A model generated the notes under the pieces. It made no database searches and was not told the origin of the DNA. It worked only from the letters and a program-made list of their open reading frames with translations. This document shows positions 35,201-45,900 of a stretch of 60,000 nt of DNA, one piece after another. The stretch is from Symsagittifera roscoffensis (taxonomy: Eukaryota; Xenacoelomorpha; Acoela; Convolutidae): contig NC_087062.1 of the NCBI RefSeq assembly GCF_963678635.1, positions 76,812,349-76,872,348 of the forward strand. Reading direction: 5' to 3'. How positions within the stretch are numbered: position 1 is the stretch's first letter; each line of letters begins with the position of its first letter. Both the position numbers and the translations under genes were made by a program.

Positions 35201-38200
35201 AGTTAACATTTCAGTTATTCGAGATGTGTACAAAGTTTTGATAACAAGTATTGATACAGAGGCGAAGATTCGCTTCCCAAACATTAGCGAGAACACGAAA
35301 AATAAGCAGCTCAAGAAAATGCAATAGGAAAAATAGAAATAAGCCTCGAATTACAAAAACTCGGCTAGGTCTAGGATTCGATCTGCGACCTACTACAATC
35401 AAGAGGTTTTGAGTCCCACGTACTAGACACTTAACCACACACGCCAAACCACCGACAAACATTGGTCACGAATAAAACTGCTACATATGCTAATAAATTG
35501 CCAATGCTATTCAGCAAAAGTGGCACCAAATACTATAGATACAATTTTGCAAGTGATAATTTGGAATATAACAAACAGAAGGCACCCACACTAACTTTGC
35601 AGGTAATAAATCACAAAGTACAAGCCACATTATGTAAAATTAATGCCTTGCAAAAAATGCGAGATAAAGTGAGCAAGAAAATTTCAAATCGAGTTTTTAT
35701 GATTGTTATGTTCTATAAAACAAATAGCTTTTTTCGGTTCACTTTATGGATTAAAAACGCATCAACTGTGTTAAATTAGTATTCGAAAGTCAAAGCACAT
35801 GCAATCAAAAAGTGGCACCAATATTTGCGACTGAGGTAAGAAAAAAAGAAGGTTCTTAATAATTCAATAAATTGACGCTAGAGTAAAAAACAGTATTGAA
35901 AACAGTTAAGCTTCATCTGTTAAAAAAATTTTGAAATCAAGTTGAATAATTCTCAAAAAAGGAGTCTAAATGTTTGGTCTAATTGACAATTTTCCAACTG
36001 CCTGCTGGCTACGTTTTTTACCACCAGCTCCAGGAAGAAGATTTTCTTCAAGAGGGAGGCGGTATTGAAAAATGTAGCCCATTGGACAGTTAGAAAGTTG
36101 CCAATGAGCCCAAACACATGAACCGTTAATTTTGGAAATTTTCAAATCAACGTCAAGTTTTTCAAAACACAGGCGAGAAAACGGTTAAGTAGCGCTGAAA
36201 AAAAATTGTACACAGAGGCGAAGTTGCACTTCGCATAAACAAGCAAAAAAAAGACGGGAAAAATTGAATGAACCAAACTTTGAACCTACAAAAGTTTTGA
36301 GTGACGCACGCAAATAATGAGTCTATATAATTACTAAGAAACGCACGCCAATTATGACGTATCAGCAGTACCACTAAAATTGAAAAAAAATTACCATTTA
36401 ACATGCCTCAAATTATAGAGCGGACGCATTTCAATTAGTATACGAAAAAATTCATTTCAATTATTTTTGCTCTTATTTTGCTGCAGGCCTCCTTCCCTAC
36501 CTCTACACAACAGATCCATGATACCTTGAAGCTAAATGGCTTTTTGTAATATAATAGTTAACAGTCTGTGTTATATCCTGAGAATTGGCTATACTTAATA
36601 GCATGTTATTGATCAAAATGAACACAATTTGTCGCAACAATATTTGCGTCGCAACAACATTTGCGACTCAGGTTGAAAAGAAAGAGAGTTCATACTATCA
36701 CACAAGCTTTGCTTGTGTAAAAAGTAAATTAGATAGAAAAAATGAAGAGAGTTTGTGCAGGAATCGAACATCCGACCTTGAAATTAACGGTCACACATCC
36801 TCGCGGCTGCATCATGTTCGCTTGACAAACGTACAACACTAGCCGCTAATAAACCAGACACAAAGATGTAAGGGTATGCAGCAAAACAGCCACATATAAT
36901 GCTAGTGCTGCTAAGGAACACGTCCCTCATTACGAGGGTCGTGTTTTCGTTTACCACTTTGCTCAGGGTTGGAGGGGCCACAGTGTCCTTCGCCTCCTCA
37001 AGATGGGGCAGTCCACGTAGAATTGATGACATTCCCCTAACCCATTGAATTTTTGTGAAAAATAAAAAAAAATCACTCAATGCCATTTCATTAAAACCAA
37101 AAATATTTTAGCAGCCATATTTGGACGCCAGCTTTGCAACGCCTTAGTGTACCCTGACAGTACCTATCTTAGGTTTGACAATTTCAGGTTCGATTGAAAT
37201 TTTTACATATAAATTTTGGGAAAAAAAACTAAAAATCACAAAAAAAACGCCATATCTCGAGAACTAAAAAGATCTGAGGGTTCATACTTGAACGCCAGAT
37301 TTGCAACGCCTCCGTGTGCTCTGACAGCACGCCACTATAGAGTTGAGAGTTGCAAGTTCGATAACTTAATTTATAATCTAATTTTTTTTTTAAAATCACA
37401 AAAAACACCATATTACTAAAACCAAAAGGATTTGAGGAGTCATACTTGATGGATGAGCCAAACTTTGAGTCTGCAAAATGTTTAAAGTGACGCTCGCCAA
37501 TTATGAGTCTACATAATTACTAAGTGACGCAAGCCAATTATGACGCAGCATTAGCTGTACCAGTGCAATTTGAAAAAAAAGTTACCAACTTACATGCCTC
37601 AATTTATACAGCGGACGCATTTTAACTAGTACTTACATGCCTCAATTTATGCAGCGAACGCATTTTAACTAGTATACGAAAAAATTCATTAGAAACATCC
37701 GACCCTGCCCATGATTGGACCCTCTTATTTTGTTGCGGGTCTCCTTCCCTACCTCTACGCTACAGATCCATGATACCTTAAGGCTTAAGTGCTCTTTGTA
37801 ATATAACAGTCTGTGTAAATCCTGAGAATTTGCTGTACTTAATAGCATATTACTGATCAAAATGAATACTTTCAAAATGAACACATTTTGTCGCAACAAT
37901 ATTTGCGCCGCAACAATATATGCGTCGCAACAATAATTGCGACTTGGGTTGGAAAAAAAGAAGTCACACTATCACACAAGCAGGGGCGGATCTAGGATTT
38001 TCTCGAGGGGGGGGCGGATTTTCAAAAAATTTTCCAAAATTTTGACGACCTTTTTTTTTTTTTAGGTCGACCAAATTGATTTTTCGAGCTCTCCCAAAGC
38101 ACTGTTTAGCCCCTATTTTGACAAAATTTTCTGCGCCGCAGGCAAATTTTTGAAAAAACAGTCAAAAAAGCCGTTTTTGGGCACTTTTTGAAAAATTTAG

Positions 38201-39042
38201 ACAAAAAATAGCGTTTTTTTTGGCGCGCGCTCCCCCTCAAAGTTAGTATATATTGGCGCCGAAGGCGCCTTTAGAAAAATTTTAGGGTCGGTCTGCCAAA
38301 AATGGATTTCTGAAAAAGTATCAAAGGGGGGCCCTTTGGGTCGGCAGGGGGTCGAATCCCTGAGGGGGGGGGCGTCCGCCCCCCCCCCTAAATCCGCCCC
38401 TGCACACAAGCTTTGCTTTTGCCAAAAGTAAATTCGACAGAAAAGGTGAAAAAAACTGTGCAATAATCGAACATCCGACCTTGAAATTAAGGGTCACACA
38501 TCCTCGCCGCTGCACCATGTTCGCTTGACAAACGTACAACACTAGCCGCCAATAAAACAGACTTAAAGATGTAATGCTATGCAGCAAAAGAGCCAAATAT
38601 AATGCTATTGCTGCTAAGGAACACGTCCCTCATTACGAGGGTCGTGCGTTCGAATCCCACTTTGCTCAGGGTTGAAGGGGCCACAGTGGCAAGGTGGGAC
38701 AGGCTACGTAGAAATTGACGACGTCCCCCATTGACATGCTTTGAGTAGGACCGGGGGACTTTTCAAAAAAGCTCTTTTTATATGAGAATTGGGTTGGAAA
38801 AAAGTGGACATTGTAATATGAAAAACAACGTACTTCCCAGACAGGCGTTGCTGACTGTTCGTTCTTTGACTGTAAGACTAAGTTTTATGAGCTTACCTTC
38901 GCAAGTCAGATTGGCTCAGATCAATGAGGACCTGATCATCCTCGTCCTCTGCTTCCCTCGTGCTCATCTCGTCATGACTATCCTCTTCAGAGGAGTTAGT
39001 CACCAGAGGAGCCTTGTCCCCGATACGGTTGCCGTCTGGCAT
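29244..39042 (-). CDS. Small acidic, Ser/Thr-rich protein of unknown function with a duplicated exon
   Basis: Exon A is 39042-38897 (ATG; in-frame TGA just upstream; donor CGAAG|GTAAGC, phase 2). Exon B' is 32643-32461, exon B is 30616-30434 (each 183 nt, phase 2 to 2), and exon C is 29268-29244 (acceptor TTATGTCAG, stop TAA). Every junction keeps frame. The product is 178 residues with both B exons, or 117 with one. The N-terminus is acidic (EAEDEDDQVLIDLSQ). Exon B is rich in Ser, Thr, Asn, Gln and His and ends SNAEDDSY. The protein ends RDWFEVNV. No folded domain, signal peptide or membrane segment is visible, so it is probably disordered. The acidic context of WFEV resembles an Atg8-interacting (LIR) core, but that is inference. 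Exon C is short and least certain, and further exons in the long introns cannot be excluded. I do not recognise the gene. Confidence 0.55.
29648..31674. repeat. Tandem duplication, unit 1 (2,027 bp)
   Basis: Identical to 31675-33701 wherever compared, except one substitution (31498 A against 33525 C). Unit 1 passes directly into unit 2 at 31674/31675. It holds exon B of the minus-strand gene plus flanking intron. Confidence 0.97.
30434..30616 (-). CDS. Exon B of the acidic Ser/Thr-rich protein
   Basis: Acceptor CTATTTCAG, donor CTACAG|GTGTGT, 183 nt. The only open minus-strand frame that fits exon A reads NNSSNLWTSASQHTTG and ends AEDDSY plus AG, so the exon is symmetric (phase 2 to 2). It can be repeated or skipped without changing frame. 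Confidence 0.65.
31675..33701. repeat. Tandem duplication, unit 2 (2,027 bp)
   Basis: Second head-to-tail unit, ending '...tttaagaactt' exactly where unit 1 ends. Unique sequence resumes at 33702. See unit 1 for the single difference. Confidence 0.97.
32461..32643 (-). CDS. Exon B', second copy of exon B
   Basis: Exact copy of 30434-30616, shifted by 2,027 bp with both splice sites intact. Splicing A-B'-B-C stays in frame and would double the 61-residue Ser/Thr-rich segment. B' and B could also be used as alternatives. Confidence 0.6.
33702..34110 (-). repeat. Degenerate ~170-200-bp tandem repeat, reverse orientation
   Basis: Successive blocks contain 'gcaaatctg', a 'cagatatgac'-like core and 'attttgat', with T-rich spacers. 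They continue the pattern seen in the last 350 bp of each duplicated unit (31330-31674 and 33357-33701). They appear to be reversed relatives of the CGCCATATCT arrays at 37090-37450 and 41880-42590. Confidence 0.5.
34111..35056. other. Intronic repeat-derived DNA
   Basis: Holds a small direct repeat (TGCTATCGGCATTTTAGG twice, near 34331-34374), a GCGAAGC-type hairpin (GGCGAAGCCAAGCTTCG, 34467-34483) and AAGCCGA(T/C)AAAA units near 34995. No exon seen. Confidence 0.45.
35057..35140 (-). mobile_element. tRNA-derived SINE head
   Basis: Minus-strand TGGGTTCGAATTTGACC is a B-box-like sequence, with an A-box-like stretch about 40 bases upstream. Related to 23340-23425 and preceded by the same AAGCCGA repeats. 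Confidence 0.55.
35365..35445 (-). mobile_element. tRNA-derived SINE head (Leu-like), second copy
   Basis: On the minus strand GTGTGGTTAAGTGTCTAG, a loop with ACTCAAAA (CAA anticodon position), a long variable arm and CAGATCGAATCC follow in tRNA order. Paired with the copy at 13790-13866. A GCGAAG motif lies about 100 bp to its left (35259). Confidence 0.6.
35815..36720 (+). repeat. Dispersed repeat R3, copy B
   Basis: Collinear with 16910-17770 and about 900 bp long, with a small insertion near 36100-36190. It ends in the perfect hairpin ACACAAGCTTTGCTTGTGT (36700-36718). The single CACACAAG at 36699-36706 is the empty-site counterpart of the MITE insertion at 37981. Confidence 0.8.
36751..36840 (-). 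mobile_element. tRNA-derived SINE head, copy 1
   Basis: Minus-strand CATGATGCAGCCGCGAGGAT and GGTCGGATGTTCGATTCC stand as A-box and B-box relics. The whole block recurs at 38450-38545. Confidence 0.55.
36885..36960 (+). mobile_element. tRNA-like SINE segment, plus strand, degraded copy
   Basis: Same as 38595-38700 but with the B box damaged. It shares 'aggaacacgtccctcattac' and a GAGGGTCGTG stretch, and the 'ggaggggccacagtgtcc' tail that also occurs in the 2,027-bp unit (29750-29780). Confidence 0.5.
37090..37450 (+). repeat. Degenerate ~180-bp tandem repeat (CGCCATATCT family)
   Basis: Two units with 'atttggacgccagctttgc' / 'ttgaacgccagatttgcaac', 'gtgtaccctgacag' / 'gtgtgctctgacag', then 'aaaacgccatatctc' / 'aaaacaccatattac'. 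Same family as 41880-42590. Confidence 0.6.
37888..37945 (+). repeat. 17-bp tandem repeat in an R3 copy
   Basis: GTCGCAACAATATTTGC, GCCGCAACAATATATGC and GTCGCAACAATAATTGC are consecutive 17-bp units. Shorter versions occur in the other R3 copies near 36640 and 17680. Confidence 0.8.
37981..38402 (+). mobile_element. hAT-type MITE, reference intact copy
   Basis: 422-bp element with ends CAGGGGCGGATCTAGG and CCTAAATCCGCCCCTG. It is flanked by 8-bp duplications CACACAAG at 37973-37980 and 38403-38410. It has poly-G/poly-C tracts just inside the ends and an internal GGCGCCGAAGGCGCC palindrome. It carries no transposase and presumably depends on an autonomous hAT element elsewhere. It is inserted in the hairpin of an R3 repeat; the uninterrupted homologous site is at 36699-36706. 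Confidence 0.95.
38450..38545 (-). mobile_element. tRNA-derived SINE head, copy 2
   Basis: Minus-strand CATGGTGCAGCGGCGAGGAT (A-box-like) and GGTCGGATGTTCGATTATTG (B-box-like). Same unit as 36751-36840 and in the same position relative to the R3 hairpin, so the two were copied as one block. Confidence 0.55.
38595..38700 (+). mobile_element. tRNA-like SINE segment, plus strand, better copy
   Basis: GTGCGTTCGAATCCCACTTT is an excellent B box and CCCTCATTACGAGGG could be an anticodon arm. No matching acceptor stem flanks it, and a non-tRNA body ('gaaggggccacagtgg') follows. It is therefore a SINE and not a tRNA gene. Confidence 0.55.
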
Positions 39043-39984
39043 AATTCAGCCACTTTAGTCTACATTGTATCTCAGAGTTGGCAATTTTTTTTATATAATT
39101 CAAAATAGCTTATTCAATGATGAAATAATCATTAGTAAACATCTTTTACAGCAAAAAAGATTCATTTCACTCACATATCATACGCCATATTTTTCATGGC
39201 CAGCTCTTGAAATTAAACCACAGTATTCTCAAACCTATAAAATAAAGATTCAAGCAAATCCATTGTTAAGAATAACTAAAACAACTATATTTTTCATTCA
39301 TTACTTTTTTTTGCCAACCCTGTTGCTATTATATCTCTCAGTTGACGAAGTTAATTAACTATTATGTTCTCCGCCAGGTCCCGAGATCCCGAAAGGTACA
39401 ATTGTCGCAACCCCAAAAATATTTCTTTTGTTGTGACAACGTAAATCTGAAAATCACCTAATTTGAAGAGAAAATGAACCAAATATTGGTCAATGTCAAG
39501 TGACCAGGCTACAATTCTAGAAACGGAAATTTAGAAAATAAAATTTTTGACTGCTAATTGGACTTTGAAACAAGCAATGAAAACAAATATTCAAGACATA
39601 ATAAACTAATTCTAATAGTATACAGTTCACAAATGGAAAATAGAAAAATGATTGATAGAAATATTGTGTTTCAAATACAAAACGCTCGCAAGGTTTCGAA
39701 CTTACAAAACCTACGATTCAGTGGCAGTTTCCAGCTTGTCGATTACATAATCAAATTCGCAAACAGCAAACCCAGGAGCTAGAATCTTCATTCTTCGAGT
39801 GACCGTTTGAACGACAATAGCGAATTCCGAAGTCTTCAGTCAAATGTAATGACAACTATGCAATGCAAATACCATTTCAGTTTGCCCATGCATCTTTTAT
39901 AGATCAACTACTGGTGCACATAAATGTCAAACAACTCTCAGCCAAAATAACTTTAAATAAAAAATTGACCTTTGTTTCATTTAT
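39043..39984. other. Spacer between the FG-GAP gene and the acidic-protein gene
   Basis: Holds the promoter of the acidic protein (starting at 39042) and the 3' UTR of the FG-GAP gene, both on the minus strand. No extra exon seen. Confidence 0.4.
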
Positions 39985-42900
39985 TCAGTCCAGGCTAAAC
40001 TTGTTGATTGACACTCCCAAGAAAAATAAGAATCCAGAAATGAACAGGGAGAACACAAAGATCCAGATTTGCACTGATGAAAAGGTAGGGCAAAGCGAGA
40101 ACCCAACCAGGCCCTGTGCTGTAGCAACTATGATGTCATCGATGCCATCTGAATTGAAGTCAATCACTATTGGGTCTTTTACAGGGTGCGATGGTAAAGA
40201 ATGAGTAGCTATTTCAACTCCGTTCAGCTCCGAAATAACTGCCAAACTGTCAAATCCTTGAATGACAAAAGCATTTATAGACTCCAGTTTTCGAATAGCG
40301 GGTTTGAATGTCCTTTCAATGTGACTATTCGCTCGTATTATTTTCAATTTCGCCTGCCATTTCGCACTCGTTTCGCTTTTCCACTGCAGAATGCCGTCTA
40401 AATCATAAGCTTTCATGGTTCCATAACCTATGTGGAACAAAAACTTGGGCTCACTGGATCCAATCGCATTCGAGAGAAAACTGAAGTGGTCGAACTTGGA
40501 TGGCCTTTCAGCATAAAACACAACTGGAGGCTGAAGGAACCTCAGATCTTCTAGACTTTCCTCGATCGTCATTCCAATCAAGTCTTGGACTGAAAGAAGT
40601 TTCTGGAAAATGTGATTGGTCTGCCCTAAAACTCTTGACTCCGCGAAGATCCTGGGAATCCCGATAGTCTTCAGGGAACTTCCAATGTCGATAGATGCCA
40701 CCGAGTGGATCTCCTGGTCCCAGATGACATGAATTGAGCGATTCATTTCCTTATTTGGAAGCTTGATCAGAGTCATTGGCTCCAGCGTGTGGTTGTTAAC
40801 CGCTAATATTCCTCCAGAGAACTTAACGAGAAATGCGTTCTAAAACAATTAGAAAATACAGTCTTCCATGAATACACAAAAAACATGCGGAAAACAATCT
40901 TTTGAAATCCATTTTTTTCAGATCACATTAAAAACAGGATAAATCCCTCAATTGAAGTCAAAAAAACGTACAACAAGCCAACAGACAATTGGAAAAGTGT
41001 CAATGAAATCAAGATGGCCATAAATATGATTGACTTTTTGAACATTTTTCAACACTTTTTCATAAGGGAATTTTGAAAATCCGCCAGTTTTTATGGAAAT
41101 TTAAATCCATTTATGAAGTTATTCACGTTTTTTCGCGCGATTTTCAGTTTTGTGATTGGAAATCAACTTTTGCCTTCTATTTGGCAAAAGCATTAAAATT
41201 AAACAAAGAGAGAACTAAGAGTCAAAGAAATTAAATCATAGAAAATGTTGATAAAAATCATACCAAGTTTTCATATGTTGAGCAAATTGCTTTTATTTTG
41301 ACGAAAACATTTGGAGAAACTAGCGCGTGACTCGCAACTACGGTGCTTCAAATGGATTGTTGAACGTGAAAATAGCCTCCAAGAAAATTTACAAAGACAA
41401 CGACATTTAATGCAACCGTAAATTTAAATTGAACCCATGCATCAGGGTTTTCAATTTAATTAATTATAAAACTTATAATGCCATACTTTAGGTTCTTTTT
41501 CACTCAAATGGTCATATCTACAAAACTACTGCGTTTTATCAGATTTGTGAAACTTTAAACTCAAAAAGGACACTTAAAAGCCGACAGCATACAATTGCAC
41601 TTACCGTAATTTTCCAAAAAAAAATCACAAGTTCTGCCATCAATCAGATTTTTATTGAAAAAATAACTTTAGTTTACTGAAGATTTGTAAAGTAACTAAA
41701 AATTTCATTAGTTTACAGAGAAACTGAAAAAATAATAACTTAAAACTCTATCTCGGAAAATTAAAATGTGAAGATCAATTATGAGCAAAACTTGCAATAT
41801 CGAGGAGTTCGTTCACAGCAACACAATACTTTGTTGAAAATTTCAAGTTTTTTAAGTCTTTGTTCATTGAAGAAAAAATTGAATCAGCATAAAATACACC
41901 ATATCTCGGCTTTTTAGAGGTTTTAATCAGCCATATTTGGACGCCATAGTTAAAAATCCTTAGTGTACCCTGAAAGCACTTGAATGTTGAGAATTTCAAT
42001 TTCTTTTAGTTTTTCAAATCTACGTTTTTTGAAAAAAAAAAATAACATTGAAAAATAAAAAAAACGTCTGAAAAACTAAAAAAGATTTGAGAGGTCACAG
42101 TATGAGGGCAGAAATTCAATCCCATGAAGAAACTTTACGGCACTCTCATTCTGCTAGTTTTTTAAAAAGTTTTTTGCGAAAAAAAAAAGCAACTGAAATA
42201 ATTGAAAATCCACAAAAAACGCCATATCTCCAACGGCAGAAGGATTCGCGCAGTAAAACTGGGAGACCAAATTGTATACGCCTGAGTGTACCCCGATAGC
42301 AACCCGCAACAAAAATCAGATTTCCTGCTTTTTAAACCTAAATTTTTCTCGACAAAAAAAGGAAAAAATATCAGAAAACGCCATATCTCAAAAACCAAAA
42401 TGATTTTAGGAGTCATATTTGAGATCATAATTGCAACTCCATAAAGTATGCAGCGAGCAACCCACTATAAGTTTGAGAAATAAAAAATCTGTTAGTTTTT
42501 TCAAATTAAGTTTTTTTTAAAAAAAAAAACGAAAAAATCATGAAAAACGCCATATCTAGAAAACCAAAGGACATCGGAAACTTAAAACGTGGAAATTAAT
42601 GAAACATTTGAAACGTTGCAAAATATTGGCAAATTATCAAACATGTCAATCTAGGGACTTCTTAAACATGTGTCAATTGAAAAAACAATTAAATAATGTA
42701 TAGATTGATGAATTTCCAGCTACAATTAGTTAGCATTAAAACGTAAAATACAGGGCCGATTATAATTCGAAAGAAACATTACGAGATCAAATTGTGCACT
42801 ATAGAGGCGCACAATTTCTAGGTCTATGTAGGTCTTTGTAGGCCACTGGACTCCAGAGACAGGTCTCTATAAATAATCCAAATGATTAAGTGGACTCCAC

Positions 42901-45900
42901 TTTACTAGGCCGTGAATGCAAGCGAATTCGCAGTCTATACCGGATTTTACAATTTTGTTTGCGGATTCTGCCAACTCGCGGGTTTTTGAGGCAATTTCGA
43001 GTATTATAATGTTTCAGCTATTTGTTTGTGGAACCCAAAACAGCAAAGACAATCAAAGAAAACTAACAATGTCGGTCGAAAACGACAAATCTAATTTCGA
43101 CCAGTTGCGTAATACGCTAATAATTCATAACAACAGAATGAAAAGAAAACATAGCTATCAGACTGTTGGAAAAGAGTCAATGAACGCAAGAAAACAGAAA
43201 AAAAACGAACTTGTTTTTTCAAACAACTTCAACTTCAAATAAATAAATGCATAGCCTCTCTCATATCTTTGAAATTCGCGAGAAATTTATGATTGACTTT
43301 GTTGATAAAATAAGACCAATTTGAGAAAAATGGACCAATAGGTTAACTTTTAACTATTCTGGTTGTTCGCAAAACTTAAGCCCAATTTTGAAATCGGTCC
43401 TATTTTTCGTGACCTCGACACTTTCACAGTTCGATAATGGAGTGTGGCTTCCTTTCAACAAAGGAAATAAAATGAATTTAAAATGAAATCAAAAGTGAAA
43501 TAGCGAAAAATCAATTTTCACCGTGAACAAACCGCGAGAGTTTTTCCTAAAAACAAACCATCATGACATAAACAAGAGTATTCATTACGTTTATTGATTC
43601 TTAAAAATTTGAGTAGACTGGGTATTTGAACAAAAAACGCGCTTAAACCAGTCTATTGGTTGATGAGGTAACTGAGTCGGCCCGAAATGATTCAGAGATT
43701 TTGTAACACAAGTTATTCACAAGAAAAATAACTTCGTCACATTTTGATAACGTTTACTAAACAAGAACATGAATATGTTACATGGAGGCAAAACTGCGCT
43801 TTGCACCACTTGCGACACAAAACCAGAAAGCCGCTTAGTCAGAAAAATAAAAAAACAAGGAACTGTCGAAAAAACTAGATATATGAAAAGGAATCAGGCT
43901 AGTTTTGAAACAAAAAGATGCCGGGACGATAGAATGTGAAATTTGAAACTTACGAAACGGTAACAAAGCCAAAAATACCTTAGCACAAACCTGTTAAGCC
44001 AAAAAAACCAACCAGACTTAAATCTTAAAAAAGTTAGATGTCAATCTCCCCCTCACAACACACACGCAGATACAAATTTTTTCGCTCGTCAAAAGACGCA
44101 TTATGAGGCCATTAAGCCGATATAATTTGTGCCCGAAACATATGAAGCCGAGAAAAAAAAAGGCAAAAAAATGTTGCCATGAAAAACTTGAGCTATTATT
44201 TCTGTAAAAATTTAAGCAATTCGTGCAATCTAGTGCGCATAAAAATTATGTTTACTTGAAACTACTCAAAATTAGGTCACTAAGCCGATAAAATATAAGC
44301 CGAAATCAGTTGGGCAGAGTAAAAGTTTTAAGCGAGAAAAAAATATATACGAAGTCAAGAAATTACAAACAGCAGAAGTAAATCAAAGCACTAAAAGCAA
44401 CTACAATCTGAAAAACGTACAGCAAAAAAAAACAATTATACGATGTGGCAACTAAGCCGACAAAACAAAAGCAGACAAATAATAAGCCGACAATTTATTT
44501 TCGGCTCGATTCAAGAACAACACGATAGAACTAGGCTCATTACTCCAAAGCACCGGTTAGTCAAAGCACCAGGTAGGCCAGAAAAAACCGATCGGCGATT
44601 TCAAATAAATTTTAAACCAATGTGAAAGCAAACAAGCTAGAACAAATTCTTACTTCAGAACTATTTGAAAGAGGTGAAAAAAGTCATAGCCACGACAGTA
44701 TCTTTACAATTAAACCACTGCTGCTTAATTCATCCTCCATGATTTTATTGTAACTACCCAGGCAGCAGTTAATGCGCTTTAGTTGGTTTTTATAAATCTC
44801 ACGTTAGTTGCAAAGCAACTAAGGGTACACCCAAACTGAACACAAAAAATTGTACCAATGGTCGGAAAGAATGAGCTGATCAGTTCATCCTAGCCTTGCT
44901 GTTTAAAAGGGTGAAGCTCAATAGTTTTTCAAGAATTTGCTAAACGCTTTTGCTAAACGCAACTTTGATGAACTAACCGCATTAGTTTCAAAAAGGAGAG
45001 AACGTGGAGTGGATTTTTTGGCCCTTCCGTAGGTCTCTGCGATTGTGGGCTGACTAGACATGCTGAGTTTAGCCGCGGCTCTGCTCATCAAACGCTCCTG
45101 ATTAGTCAGAACTGAGGCGGATTCTATATGAGTGTCTTCAAACGTGTGCCAGTCGTGTACAACACCGTGCAATGATCCAGAATAAGAACTCCAGTCTCTG
45201 AAACAGAAAAACTTCAATCTGAATCCAAGAAATTCGATATTATAACTTCAAAATTAAGCGAACAAAAATGTATTAGTTGAAAAATGGAAAAAAAGTGAAA
45301 GCATTTTTCCAGAATTTGGTTCTGTCACAAGCGATTTTTTCTCTGTGGAAAGTTGCATCGAACTGAAACTATTTTTGCGCAAGTTTTAAGTACATTATGC
45401 ACATTCTCTATGACATTTTCGCCTTGAGACTCATGAATATGTCAGATTTTCTGGCACATGAAGCGCATGTTAATTACTCAAATCTGTTTACCTGAAGACG
45501 TCTTTTTCTGAATACTTTTGGACATCCTGCGTTCTTCCTGTTCTCAAATTAAGGCGAAATAAAAATGCTTCATTCACTCTGCACTTTTCATTGCTCGATT
45601 TGCCAGAAACTTCATCTACGCTAGCCTCTTTTGCTTCTTCTTTGGCATTTTCAGATTCAAACTTGGCAAAAATGAGCCCAAATGCACCATGCTGGTCAAT
45701 TTTCACACTCAAATCTTCAACTTTACATCCCAGAAAAGACACTTCGAGAGACTTGTCTAATGATATTAAGTGTGTCTTTTTCAGTTCAAAAGTCAAAACC
45801 GCCACTGATAAATCCGATGAAATGATGACGAAGTTAGTTTCACACTTATTCTTTTTTCCTTTCCTGATTTCATCGTCACATGACTGGAAGGATTTCAACA

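Noticed and set aside
36784-37086. 100-residue minus-strand frame
   Set aside because: It crosses SINE and repeat segments found elsewhere and has no protein-like motif.
38595-38700. Functional tRNA gene
   Set aside because: Good B box, but no acceptor stem or complete cloverleaf; repeated elsewhere with a non-tRNA tail.
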